Shown: positions 8,963-17,104 of the stretch, piece after piece | Numbering within the stretch: the stretch's first letter is position 1 | Layout: each line of letters starts with the position of its first letter | Origin: Thalassomonas haliotis | GTDB lineage: Bacteria; Pseudomonadota; Gammaproteobacteria; Enterobacterales; Alteromonadaceae | DNA: 64,000 nt | Assembly (NCBI RefSeq): GCF_028657945.1 | Contig: NZ_CP059693.1 | Span: 744,001 to 808,000, forward strand | Direction: 5' to 3' | The notes under the pieces: generated by a model | Database searches by the model: none | The model's input: the letters and a program-made list of their open reading frames with translations, nothing else | Told to the model about the DNA's origin: nothing | Program-made: the position numbers and the translations under genes

Positions 8963-10378
8963 ATGTCTGCATTAGCGCATCAAACCACAGAAAATCAACC
9001 GGGCGTTACCAGCATCAGTGCTAATGCCCGGGTTGATTATATCTTACGCTTTTCCAAACAAGCGGTTTTGGTTGTCGATGAAGACAGCAATACTTATTCC
9101 CGGGTTGGCAGCTTGTTATTAGGGGCCTTGCCGGATGATCATAATGCCGCTTATGTTTCCATTGCCGCCAAACTTAACGATATCCAGATCCGCAGCCGGG
9201 TGGTGGAGCAGCTTTTCGGCGGTGCTTTATTCGATCCCGAGCAGGCGTTAACCGGCAGTATTATCAAGCTGGCCAGTGAGAAGCGCGAAACCATCAGTAT
9301 TATTATCGAGCATGCGCATTTATTATCGCTGCAGTTGTTTCACGAGCTTTGCCAGCTGGCGGAAATCGCTAAAAAGACCAAGCTGGACATTAATGTTGTT
9401 ATGTTGGGGCAACATCAGGCGGGTAAGCTGGTAGCGGCAAACAAGATGTTGTTTACCAATAAGTTATCTATCTTATCGGCGGCGACCGGCCAGCTGTTGT
9501 CTCTTGATGCCGGTGTGTTTAAAGAGCCGCAGTCTTTTTTCTCGTTAACATTTGGCAAAAAAGCGGCATTGGCTTTTATGCTTCTACTGATTATTTCTGC
9601 CCTGGTTATTACCTGGCTTTATCAGCGGGACAGTTTAAGTTTCAGTGACTTACCGCAGCAACAAAGCATAACTATTCCCGATGGTGGCGATGTTTTTGTG
9701 CAAGAGCCTTCAGCGGGTAAAGAGCCTTCAGCGGGTAAAGAGCCTTCAGCGGGTAAACAGCCCTCAGCGGATAAAGAGCCTTCAGCCATTACTGAACCAA
9801 AAACACCAGCTTATGCTTCCAATTCAGATATTTACCTGGCGATCACTAATCCTCAAGCCATGTCACCGGTTGAAAAAGAAGATAAAGCTCCTGAGCAGGC
9901 TCAGCCGTCAGATGTGTTTAATGCTGTGGTATTGGCAGATAACCCGGCAATCGCTGAGCAAGCTGAGGTTAAGGTGCATAGTCAAGTTGTTGCTCCAGCC
10001 AAAACAGTCGCTCCGGTCAAAGCCGCTGACAAAACCCTTGCTGCCAGTCAAAGCAGTGAGACGCCGGCTACTTCAGGGATAAACCCGGATTATTTTTTAC
10101 AGGCCAAACAAGGTTTTGTGATCCAATTAGCGGGATTCTCTTACCCATCTGTATTTAAAGAGTTTATCGTTGACCATCAGCAACTGGAATATTTCGGCTA
10201 CTACCGTCAGTTAAACGGACAAAAGCTGTTGGTGATCACTTCCAGGGTTTATGATTCAAGGGATGAAGCTTTGCTGGCGCGGGAAAGTTTACCCGAGTCG
10301 GTTAAGCAAAGGGGTCCCTGGATAAAAAGCGTTGCCGCCGTTAATAATGAAATCAATGCATTTCAAAGCTCCCAATAA
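8963..10378 (+). CDS. damX: DamX-like SPOR-domain cell division protein
   Basis: Inner-membrane protein that in E. coli localises to the septum through a C-terminal SPOR domain that binds denuded glycan strands. The protein has a cytoplasmic N-terminal domain of about 190 residues, one membrane helix at about 200-217 (LAFMLLLIISALVITWLY), a long low-complexity periplasmic linker, and a C-terminal SPOR module from about residue 375 (FVIQLAGFSYPSVFKEF). The linker begins with hexapeptide repeats EPSAGK (residues 248-277) encoded by 18-bp tandem repeats. Position between aroB and dam is the conserved one. Confidence 0.9.
   Translation: MSALAHQTTENQPGVTSISANARVDYILRFSKQAVLVVDEDSNTYSRVGSLLLGALPDDHNAAYVSIAAKLNDIQIRSRVVEQLFGGALFDPEQALTGSIIKLASEKRETISIIIEHAHLLSLQLFHELCQLAEIAKKTKLDINVVMLGQHQAGKLVAANKMLFTNKLSILSAATGQLLSLDAGVFKEPQSFFSLTFGKKAALAFMLLLIISALVITWLYQRDSLSFSDLPQQQSITIPDGGDVFVQEPSAGKEPSAGKEPSAGKQPSADKEPSAITEPKTPAYASNSDIYLAITNPQAMSPVEKEDKAPEQAQPSDVFNAVVLADNPAIAEQAEVKVHSQVVAPAKTVAPVKAADKTLAASQSSETPATSGINPDYFLQAKQGFVIQLAGFSYPSVFKEFIVDHQQLEYFGYYRQLNGQKLLVITSRVYDSRDEALLARESLPESVKQRGPWIKSVAAVNNEINAFQSSQ
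9704..9785 (+). repeat. 18-bp tandem repeats inside damX
   Basis: Three identical 18-bp units (GAGCCTTCAGCGGGTAAA), a diverged fourth (9758-9775) and the start of a fifth encode E/QPSAG/DK hexapeptides in the periplasmic linker. The near-identity of the units suggests recent slippage and likely length variation between strains. Confidence 0.9.
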
Positions 10379-10444
10379 AGGTAAAATCAGGATACAATCC
10401 CGTCTTTCTTGATTTACAGACTTAAGGTAGGGCTGACGGGCAGC

Positions 10445-11263
10445 ATGAATAAAAAACATCGAGCATTTTTGAAGTGGGCTGGTGGTAAATACGGCCTTAG
10501 CGATGTTATTGCTAAGATGTTGCCGAAAGGCGAGCGCCTGATCGAGCCGTTTGTCGGCGCGGGCTCTATTTTTCTTAACAGTGATTATCCTCACTACCTG
10601 TTAAATGATATCAACCAGGATCTGATCAATTTGTACCGGATCCTGCAATCTAAGCCGGATCAGTTTATCACCGACGCCCGCGATATGTTTTCCTGCGAAA
10701 ATAATCAGGCAGAAGTCTATTATCAGCTCAGGAAAGAATTTAACGCCAGCAGCGATCCTTATTTTCGTTCTTTGGTTTTTTTATATATGAACCGCCACGG
10801 TTATAACGGCTTGTGCCGCTACAATAAATCCGGCGGTTATAATGTCCCCTTTGGTAAATATAAACGCCCTTACTTCCCCGAGGAAGAGCTGAATTATTTT
10901 GCCGAAAAGGCGCAAAAAGCGATATTTGTCTGTGAAAGTTACCGGGATACTTTTGCCCGGGCTTCGGCGGGAGATGTCATTTATTGCGATCCGCCCTATG
11001 TGCCGTTAAGCAAAACCGCCAGTTTTACCAGTTATGCCGGTAATGGCTTTGGCTTGGATGAGCAGGCAGATCTGGCCAATGTCGCCGAAGAAGTGACCCG
11101 GCATCCGGATGTATGTGTGTTGATCAGCAACCACGATACCATCTGGACCCGCAAGATCTACGAACATGCCAGTAAGTTGAAATCCATCCAGGTGGCACGA
11201 ACCATCAGCCAGAAAGGACATAACCGGAAAAAAGTCGCCGAGTTATTGGCCCTCTATAAATAG
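10445..11263 (+). CDS. dam: DNA adenine methylase Dam (GATC N6-methyltransferase)
   Basis: Methylates adenine in GATC, used for mismatch-repair strand discrimination and replication timing. I chose ATG 10445 because the product then begins MNKKHRAFLKWAGGKY, matching the E. coli N-terminus; the 12 upstream in-frame codons after TTG 10409 are unlikely. The SAM-binding FLKWAGGKY and FVGAGSIFLN motifs and the catalytic DPPY (YCDPPYVPLS) are intact. 272 aa is the normal length. It follows damX by 66 nt, as in related genomes. Confidence 0.97.
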   Translation: MNKKHRAFLKWAGGKYGLSDVIAKMLPKGERLIEPFVGAGSIFLNSDYPHYLLNDINQDLINLYRILQSKPDQFITDARDMFSCENNQAEVYYQLRKEFNASSDPYFRSLVFLYMNRHGYNGLCRYNKSGGYNVPFGKYKRPYFPEEELNYFAEKAQKAIFVCESYRDTFARASAGDVIYCDPPYVPLSKTASFTSYAGNGFGLDEQADLANVAEEVTRHPDVCVLISNHDTIWTRKIYEHASKLKSIQVARTISQKGHNRKKVAELLALYK

Positions 11264-11303
11264 CAGCCTAAGTCAGCGCGTCAGCCAGCGGTGAAAACTA
11301 TAG

Positions 11304-11501
11304 TTAAGGTGATACCAAGGCGACTATCGCCACTAAACTCAGTACAAATAAAGTCACCGCGATAAAGCCACCGATAAGAAAATGGCTGAATTTACCTTTG
11401 CTGAAATCCCGTTGGCGGTTTTTATCGCTTTGCACGCCGATAAAGGCAGCGCCAACGCTTTTTATGGTTTCTTTTAAATCACCTTCCTTGCTCAACCTCA
11501 T
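11304..11501 (-). CDS. DUF2970 small membrane protein
   Basis: A 65-residue protein of the DUF2970 family, function unknown. The N-terminal half has the family signature TIKSVGAAFIGVQSDKNRQRDF and the C-terminal half is one hydrophobic helix (about residues 41-63). ATG 11501 is preferred over ATG 11507 because AGGAGG lies seven bases before it. It is on the opposite strand to dam and is probably monocistronic. Recognition rests on the GVQS..NR.RDF pattern plus the single C-terminal helix. Confidence 0.8.
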   Translation of the reverse strand: MRLSKEGDLKETIKSVGAAFIGVQSDKNRQRDFSKGKFSHFLIGGFIAVTLFVLSLVAIVALVSP

Positions 11502-11649
11502 GGGCATTCCTCCTTAAGAGCGACATTGTCGGATAAATGAGCTGAATAAATAATATACTACAGGCACCGGGCATGTGTAACCATAAATAGTGGGAATTTA
11601 TCGCCATTGCGGTAGGGAGTTTGGCCGGTTTTGTGTGTTGACGGGCTCT

Positions 11650-11680
11650 GGCGTGCTTGAAAGCTGTTTTCAAGCACGCC
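11650..11680. terminator. Perfect 13-bp inverted repeat downstream of the porin gene
   Basis: GGCGTGCTTGAAA and its exact complement flank a 5-nt loop. It begins 22 nt past the stop of the minus-strand TorF-like porin, so it is probably a 3' stabilising or termination stem-loop; no T-tract is adjacent. Confidence 0.5.
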
Positions 11681-11701
11681 ATTTATGTTACTCGGCCGGT
11701 G

Positions 11702-12391
11702 TTATAAATCGAGTCCTATGGCATAGGAGACGGTAAATTTGACATCGTCATTATCCAGATCGGTATCGGTTAACGCCAGGGTAAAACCGCTTTTGCTTAA
11801 GCTGATACCGTAATCGGTGTAATCGCCGCTGTCATAGTCATCATCGAAACTATAATCGCCAAGATGCAGGTTTAAGGTTAAGCCTTCGGCGACTTCAAAT
11901 TCGGCATCGGCGCTGATATAAAGGGCCTTGTCCGCCCACCCGGCGCCATCGTCGTTATGAACACCATAGTTTGCGGCCAGGGTGATATTGCTAAAAGTGA
12001 TGCCGGCGTATATTTCGCCAAAGTCATATTCATTGTCTTTATCCGACTCCGCCGAGTCCGGGTAGGCGTAATAGATATAACCGAGATCGTAGCTGATATT
12101 TTCATTAATATCGCCGCCAAAGCCGAGGTAGAAGTCCAGCTCGTAGCTGGCATCATCACTAAAGTCGACATTGGAGACCCAGGTACCGGCATAAAAGCCG
12201 TTTTCGGCGGCATAATCTAGGCCGCCGGAGATGGCCGCACTGTCGTCGGTCTGGCTCACACCACGCCATAAATAGTTACTGGTGAAACCGACATTGGCGG
12301 ATAAACCCTCGACTGCCTGGGCAGGAGTGCCAAGCAAAGTTAAAGTTGCTAATAAGCAAGGGATTGCTAGGGGGATGGCTTTATGCTTCAT
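11702..12391 (-). CDS. TorF-family putative outer-membrane porin
   Basis: Secreted 229-residue beta-barrel protein with a signal peptide ending around AQAVEG. The mature N-terminus LSANVGFTSNYLWRGVSQT is the signature of the TorF / Gcw_chp family, whose members are predicted outer-membrane barrels of unknown substrate. Alternating hydrophobic/polar strands and very acidic loops (DDDYDSGDYTD) fill the rest, and the chain ends in a hydrophobic strand. It is convergent with dam and divergent from rpe. It interrupts the dam-rpe adjacency seen in E. coli. Confidence 0.85.
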   Translation of the reverse strand: MKHKAIPLAIPCLLATLTLLGTPAQAVEGLSANVGFTSNYLWRGVSQTDDSAAISGGLDYAAENGFYAGTWVSNVDFSDDASYELDFYLGFGGDINENISYDLGYIYYAYPDSAESDKDNEYDFGEIYAGITFSNITLAANYGVHNDDGAGWADKALYISADAEFEVAEGLTLNLHLGDYSFDDDYDSGDYTDYGISLSKSGFTLALTDTDLDNDDVKFTVSYAIGLDL

Positions 12392-12690
12392 ATAAGTTAA
12401 GTCTCTGGCTGTTTATTGTTGTTAACCACAACAAAGCAAAGACGGTGCCCGAGATTTTACTTGAGGGTTATTTGTTTAATTTCAAATTAAATCAGTTGGT
12501 TATATTGTTTTAAAAACCGCTAGCTCCAAGTGTCAGCAGTTACTTTGCGCTATTTTGGTGCGCCTGGCCGTTAACTGTGCATCTTCCTGTGGCAAAAGCG
12601 GTATAAAAAATTCATGCCTGACAGGCGTTAATGCTTCAATATTGACCTGGCTTTAGGTAAAGTAGCGCTGATTTCAAAAAGGGTTAAACT

Positions 12691-13362
12691 ATGTCTTCTT
12701 TTTTAATTGCACCTTCTATTCTTTCTGCCGATTTTGCCCGTCTTGGCGACGATGTCGCTAAAGTGCTGGCCGCCGGGGCCGATGTTGTCCACTTTGATGT
12801 GATGGACAATCATTTTGTGCCTAACCTGACTTTTGGTCCTATGGTATGCCAGTCGCTGCGTGATTACGGCATCAAGGCAGAAATCGATGTCCATTTGATG
12901 GTAAAGCCCGTTGATGCCTTAGTACCGGCTTTTGCCAAGGCGGGAGCGGATATCATTACCTTTCATCCCGAGGGCAGCGATCATATCGACCGTACCCTGC
13001 AATTAATCAAGGACTCTGGCTGTAAAGCCGGCCTGGTATTGAACCCGGCCACTCCTTTGCATTACCTGGACTTTGTCATGGATAAGCTTGATGTTATTTT
13101 ATTGATGTCGGTGAATCCCGGATTTGGCGGTCAGTCCTTTATTCCCGGTACTTTGGATAAGTTACGCCTGGTGCGGGAAAAAATAAATCAGAGCGGCCGC
13201 GATATCCGCTTGGAAATCGATGGCGGAGTCAAAGTAGACAACATTGCCGAAATCGCCGCGGCGGGAGCAGATATGTTTGTTGCCGGTTCGGCAATTTTCT
13301 CCCAGCCGAACTATAAAACGGTTATCGACCAGATGCGGGCCGAATTGGCGACCGTTAAATAA
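12691..13362 (+). CDS. rpe: Ribulose-phosphate 3-epimerase
   Basis: Interconverts D-ribulose 5-phosphate and D-xylulose 5-phosphate in the pentose phosphate pathway. The TIM-barrel signatures [30 protein letters not shown] (metal ligands), [13 protein letters not shown] and LEIDGGVK are intact, as is the phosphate-binding AGSAIF. 223 aa is standard. trpS begins about 80 nt downstream. The gph phosphatase gene that lies between them in E. coli is not present. Confidence 0.98.
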   Translation: MSSFLIAPSILSADFARLGDDVAKVLAAGADVVHFDVMDNHFVPNLTFGPMVCQSLRDYGIKAEIDVHLMVKPVDALVPAFAKAGADIITFHPEGSDHIDRTLQLIKDSGCKAGLVLNPATPLHYLDFVMDKLDVILLMSVNPGFGGQSFIPGTLDKLRLVREKINQSGRDIRLEIDGGVKVDNIAEIAAAGADMFVAGSAIFSQPNYKTVIDQMRAELATVK

Positions 13363-13443
13363 ACCCTTGCCCGGGCAAGGAAAAAGAAAATTTACTCTTA
13401 GAAATAAAGCCGCATCTGCGGCAGTGAAAGTTAAAGGAAAATC

Positions 13444-14448
13444 ATGGCTAAACCTATTGTATTAAGCGGCTGTCAGCCTTCAGGCGAATTAACTATTGGC
13501 AATTACCTCGGGGCACTGCGCCAATGGGTCAATATGCAAGATAGCCATGAATGTTATTATATGCTGGTGGATCAGCATGCCATTACCGTGCGCCCGAAAG
13601 CCGAAGACTTGCGTAAGGCTATCCTGGACGGGCTGGCGCTTTATCTTGCCTGTGGCGTCGACCCGGAGCAAAGCACTATCTTTATTCAGTCCCATGTGCC
13701 TGAACACAGCCAGTTAAGCTGGGTATTAAACTGTTACACCCAGATGGGTGAACTTAACCGTATGACCCAGTATAAGGATAAGTCGCAAAAGTCCGAGGCC
13801 AATATGAACTCGGGCCTATTCACCTATCCGGTACTGATGGCGGCAGATATCCTGTTATACGGCGCGGATAAGGTGCCGGTTGGGGACGATCAGAAGCAGC
13901 ACCTGGAACTGGCGCGTGATATCGCCACCCGTTTCAATAACCTGCACGGCGACGTTTTTACCATTCCGGATCCTTATATTCCTGAATTTGGTGCCCGCAT
14001 CATGAGTTTGCAGGAGCCGACCAAGAAGATGTCCAAGTCTGATAACAACCCGGCAAACTTTATCGGTTTGCTGGAAGAGCCGAAAAAGATCGCCAAGAAA
14101 ATTAAGCGGGCGATGACAGATTCAGACGAACAGGCGCGGATATATTTTGATGTTGCTGAAAAACCCGGGGTATCTAACCTGTTGTCTTTATTGTCCTGTA
14201 CTACGGGTCAATCGGTTGAGTCTTTGGTACCTGGCTATGAAGATAAAATGTATGGTCATTTAAAGGGGGATGTTGCCGATGCGGTTGTTGCCCTGCTTGA
14301 GCCGATCCAGGAAAAATTCCACCGCTATCGCCAGGACCAGGCTTTCTTAAACCAGGTAATGTCTCAAGGGGCGGAAAAGGCCTCGGCAAGAGCCGGCAAA
14401 ATACTGACTTCAGTTTATGATGCGGTAGGCTTTATTGCCAAGCCATAG
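13444..14448 (+). CDS. trpS: Tryptophanyl-tRNA synthetase
   Basis: Class I aminoacyl-tRNA synthetase charging tRNA-Trp in the cytosol. The HIGH-equivalent [12 protein letters not shown] is at about residues 17-28 and the KMSKS loop is [11 protein letters not shown] at about residues 193-203. 334 aa is typical. A good ribosome site (AAAGGAAAATC) precedes ATG 13444. A strong intrinsic terminator follows at 14471-14499, closing the rpe-trpS unit. Confidence 0.98.
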   Translation: MAKPIVLSGCQPSGELTIGNYLGALRQWVNMQDSHECYYMLVDQHAITVRPKAEDLRKAILDGLALYLACGVDPEQSTIFIQSHVPEHSQLSWVLNCYTQMGELNRMTQYKDKSQKSEANMNSGLFTYPVLMAADILLYGADKVPVGDDQKQHLELARDIATRFNNLHGDVFTIPDPYIPEFGARIMSLQEPTKKMSKSDNNPANFIGLLEEPKKIAKKIKRAMTDSDEQARIYFDVAEKPGVSNLLSLLSCTTGQSVESLVPGYEDKMYGHLKGDVADAVVALLEPIQEKFHRYRQDQAFLNQVMSQGAEKASARAGKILTSVYDAVGFIAKP

Positions 14449-14470
14449 GATTGAATAAACTTTTAAACAT

Positions 14471-14499
14471 AAAAAAAGCGCCGAAATGGCGCTTTTTTT
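14471..14499. terminator. Intrinsic terminator after trpS
   Basis: AAAAAAAGCGCC-GAAAT-GGCGCTTTTTTT: the GC stem is flanked by A and T tracts, so it can terminate both trpS and the convergent FHA-protein transcript. Confidence 0.9.
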
Positions 14500-14553
14500 A
14501 TGTTCAGGAGGAACAGTATCCTGTGAGTTTACGGATGAACTTAAGATCAAGCC

Positions 14554-15513
14554 CTATTTCTCGGCCGCCGCTTGCTGGGCCTTGGCAAATAATCTCCGGC
14601 TGTCGTTTATAAAGCTGTCCACATCACTGCCGGGAGCTAATAAAAAGCCGGGAGTCATTATCGTGGCATTGTATTGCGGATGGATGCTGAAGTCCGGTTT
14701 ATTGCTTAGCTGTATCAGGTAGCTGCCGCCAAATAATAAAGTAGTTAAACTGGCGGCGATCGTCAGACGCCGTGCTGCGGTCATATGAAAGCCGATATAA
14801 CAGTTGAGCCAGAATAAGACAAAAGCCAGCCCTATCGGCAGCAGGGTAATTAACCCGGCGATCGGCCAGTTGGCGGAGAGGTTAAAGTCGAGAATACTTT
14901 CGATAACATCGCTGAGCCACATCAGGTTAAAGAAGGCGAAACAGACCCCGAGCTGGTTCCAGACCCGGGCGTCATTTTTGGTCAGGTGAGATACCAGGGC
15001 GATCAGCAAGGGCCAGAGGGCAAACAGCAAGGTCATGCCAATGGCCGGTACCAAGAGCTGGGTGAAAGTCACTTCTACCGGTTTGTTCAGGTAAAACACA
15101 ATACCTGCCACCAGGGAAAACAGCATGATACTGGTGAATAGCACCGCCGGATGGCGCATAAAGTTGATCAGGCTTTCAAACGGGCTAAAGGCCAGGCTTT
15201 CTTCCACCGGATGGTCCGGGAACAAGATACGGATTTGGCTTTTGCCTAAGCTGATGATATCACCGGAATTGATGGTGTGCTGGTTAACGCTTTGCTTGTT
15301 TTTTTCCAGATAGCTGCCGTTTACCGTGTCTTCGTCATAGGCAAGCCAGGATTCGCCGTTAAACTCCAGGTTCAGGTGTTTGGCACACACATGGGGGTCG
15401 GTTAAGATTATATCGTTCTGGTAACCCCGGCCTATGCTCACCCTGGGTTGATCCAGTTTGTGGCGGCTAAGCAGCTTATGGCCCCGGCTGATTTCTTCTA
15501 TGATTATTTCCAT
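14554..15513 (-). CDS. FHA-domain polytopic membrane protein
   Basis: 319 residues with an N-terminal forkhead-associated domain (about 1-95) carrying SIGRGYQNDIIL, the second motif HVCAKHLNLEF in place of the usual SxxH, and DEDTVNGSYLEKNK (NGS-type NGT). FHA domains bind phosphothreonine peptides. Around five to six membrane helices follow (about residues 120-275) and then a short periplasmic or cytosolic tail. Its first 10 bases overlap the end of the upstream S1-protease gene, so the two are translationally coupled. I cannot name a function. A cytosolic phosphopeptide sensor coupled through the membrane to an exported protease is an inference from pairing only. Confidence 0.8.
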   Translation of the reverse strand: MEIIIEEISRGHKLLSRHKLDQPRVSIGRGYQNDIILTDPHVCAKHLNLEFNGESWLAYDEDTVNGSYLEKNKQSVNQHTINSGDIISLGKSQIRILFPDHPVEESLAFSPFESLINFMRHPAVLFTSIMLFSLVAGIVFYLNKPVEVTFTQLLVPAIGMTLLFALWPLLIALVSHLTKNDARVWNQLGVCFAFFNLMWLSDVIESILDFNLSANWPIAGLITLLPIGLAFVLFWLNCYIGFHMTAARRLTIAASLTTLLFGGSYLIQLSNKPDFSIHPQYNATIMTPGFLLAPGSDVDSFINDSRRLFAKAQQAAAEK

Positions 15514-16757
15514 GATACCGACTCCATAAACTTGCGGGTAAAGGCAAGGGCGCTGCTTTCTTCAACCCCGGCTATGGTGAAGTGGCTGATCAAGGCCTGC
15601 TGGTTTTTATCTATGGAGGCACTTAAATACAAGACATCAAACAGCTGGGGAAATTGCTTGTAGGCCCGGGTGCAAAATACGGTTTTACTGTTGATGTTGC
15701 GCTCAGACGGGCTGACGATATCGTGGTGGCACTGATATTCGCTGACATCTTCTTTGGTGGCCTTGTTGCCAGGCCCGGCGCGGCGAATTTGCTGTTCATA
15801 CAAATGATAAAACTTGCTGGCGTTAAGATCTTTTGCCTGCATATAGCGAAATTCCATTTCCAGGTTACCGGTAAAAAACTTCGACGAGATATAGGTGTTT
15901 TCATCCAAAGCACAATGGGCGACGGCGGTGAGGATCAGGGCGTCAGTTTTATCGGCATTGGAATCGCCCCAGCAGCGGATAAAGGGCACATCGACCGCGG
16001 GGATCAGGCCCTGTCCCAGCTGCTTGCTTTGCCACTCGCTGCTGAGCATAGTATCGATCAGCTTTTGCTGGTTTTTCGATAGCTGCTGTGAGATTTGCTC
16101 TGCTATGCTGATGTCGTCTGTGGTTTTAAATGCCTGGTACAGGGCGACAAGTTTGTCATGGGGCACCAAAAAGCCGATCTGGTTGCCCGAGGTGGCGACG
16201 TTGATACCCACCACTTCGGCGCTTTGGTTCACCACAGGTCCGCCGCTCATGCCGGAATTGACTGAGCCGGTAAAATGAATCTTGTCATTAAAAGACTCTT
16301 TTTTCAGACCGTTATAGGTACCTGGCACCACTATCATGCCGAGATCATGGGGGTTGCCCAGGGAGAATAACTCTTCACCCTTATGCGGTACTCCCTCTGC
16401 CAGCTGGAAATAGGGCATATTGGCACCGGCTTCGCGCTTCACCAGGGCGAGATCGTTAACCACGTCGACTCTTTTTAAAGTTAACGCCCCCTTGTTGCCA
16501 AGATGATCCAGGTATTCAATCCGGTATTTATTGGGATGGCGGGCAAACCCTGAAATTACGTGGTAGTTGGTGGCAATCAGCCCCTGGCTGTTGATTTGAA
16601 AGCCTGAGCCGATGGATGACTTTTCACCGCTGGCATTATCAATCAGCCTGATTTGAAATAGTGACGGCGCCAGTTTTTTGAATATCTGCTCAGCCTGTTC
16701 GGCGGCATAAGTGTTGATACTTAAGCAGATAAAAACTAAGGCAATAAAACCTTTCAT
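15504..16757 (-). CDS. Exported trypsin-like serine protease (S1 / DegP-like fold)
   Basis: A 417-residue protein with a signal peptide (cleavage near NTYAAEQAEQ). The protease domain holds the catalytic His in TNYHVISG, Asp in VVNDLALVKRE and Ser in GSVNSGMSGGPVVNQ, so all three triad residues are present. There is no PDZ domain; instead about 200 C-terminal residues of unrecognised sequence follow, with several cysteines. An AAGGATC ribosome site precedes ATG 16757. The following FHA gene overlaps it by 10 nt, pointing to a two-gene operon transcribed away from the TonB-receptor gene. Confidence 0.88.
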   Translation of the reverse strand: MKGFIALVFICLSINTYAAEQAEQIFKKLAPSLFQIRLIDNASGEKSSIGSGFQINSQGLIATNYHVISGFARHPNKYRIEYLDHLGNKGALTLKRVDVVNDLALVKREAGANMPYFQLAEGVPHKGEELFSLGNPHDLGMIVVPGTYNGLKKESFNDKIHFTGSVNSGMSGGPVVNQSAEVVGINVATSGNQIGFLVPHDKLVALYQAFKTTDDISIAEQISQQLSKNQQKLIDTMLSSEWQSKQLGQGLIPAVDVPFIRCWGDSNADKTDALILTAVAHCALDENTYISSKFFTGNLEMEFRYMQAKDLNASKFYHLYEQQIRRAGPGNKATKEDVSEYQCHHDIVSPSERNINSKTVFCTRAYKQFPQLFDVLYLSASIDKNQQALISHFTIAGVEESSALAFTRKFMESVSWK

Positions 16758-17104
16758 TCATGATCCTTATAGTTAATTACCTCTTTATTGTGCCATCGTC
16801 GCGGAATTTGTCATCTATTAATACATAAACCAGGCATAAACTATGTAACAAAGGTTTTATTGTTGACTCCCTGGTGGAAAAGCCCTCAAAACCGGCAGCA
16901 TTTTTGCGTGAAAGCCTGCTGTGAAAAAGTGTTTTCTTTGTTTAAGAACAAGCTGAAATCCGGCTTTTTTTGCTTCAAATCAAAGGAGAAAAATCACACT
17001 GGTTTTGGCTGTGACATATTGTCGCACTTCGCTGGTTTTTCTTTGTTTTCCCCGGGCTAAGCCAGGAAAATAAGGGACAGGAAATAACTTAGAAGTGACC
17101 TGTT
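16758..17104. other. Divergent regulatory region between S1 protease and TonB receptor
   Basis: About 350 bp with no supported gene. It must hold both divergent promoters. The only conspicuous site is the interrupted palindrome at 17010-17026; the rest is AT-rich unremarkable sequence. Confidence 0.6.
17010..17026. promoter_or_regulatory. Candidate operator upstream of the TonB-dependent receptor
   Basis: TGTGACA-TAT-TGTCGCA is a 7-3-7 interrupted palindrome with one mismatched pair, located about 80 nt before the receptor start. The spacing does not fit CRP (TGTGA-N6-TCACA). A metal- or ligand-responsive repressor site is plausible given the receptor, but this is inference. Confidence 0.35.

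Noticed and set aside
9681-10082. 133-codon plus-strand frame within damX
   Set aside because: It is a shadow of the damX repeats in another frame (KSLQRV repeats) with no ribosome site.
15654-16278. Plus-strand frames opposite the S1 protease gene
   Set aside because: They mirror the coding pattern of the real minus-strand gene, which has a signal peptide and complete catalytic triad.
17010-17026. CRP binding site reading of the TGTGACATATTGTCGCA dyad
   Set aside because: The half-sites are separated by 7 rather than 6 bases and the right half is TCGCA; it is kept only as an unassigned operator candidate.
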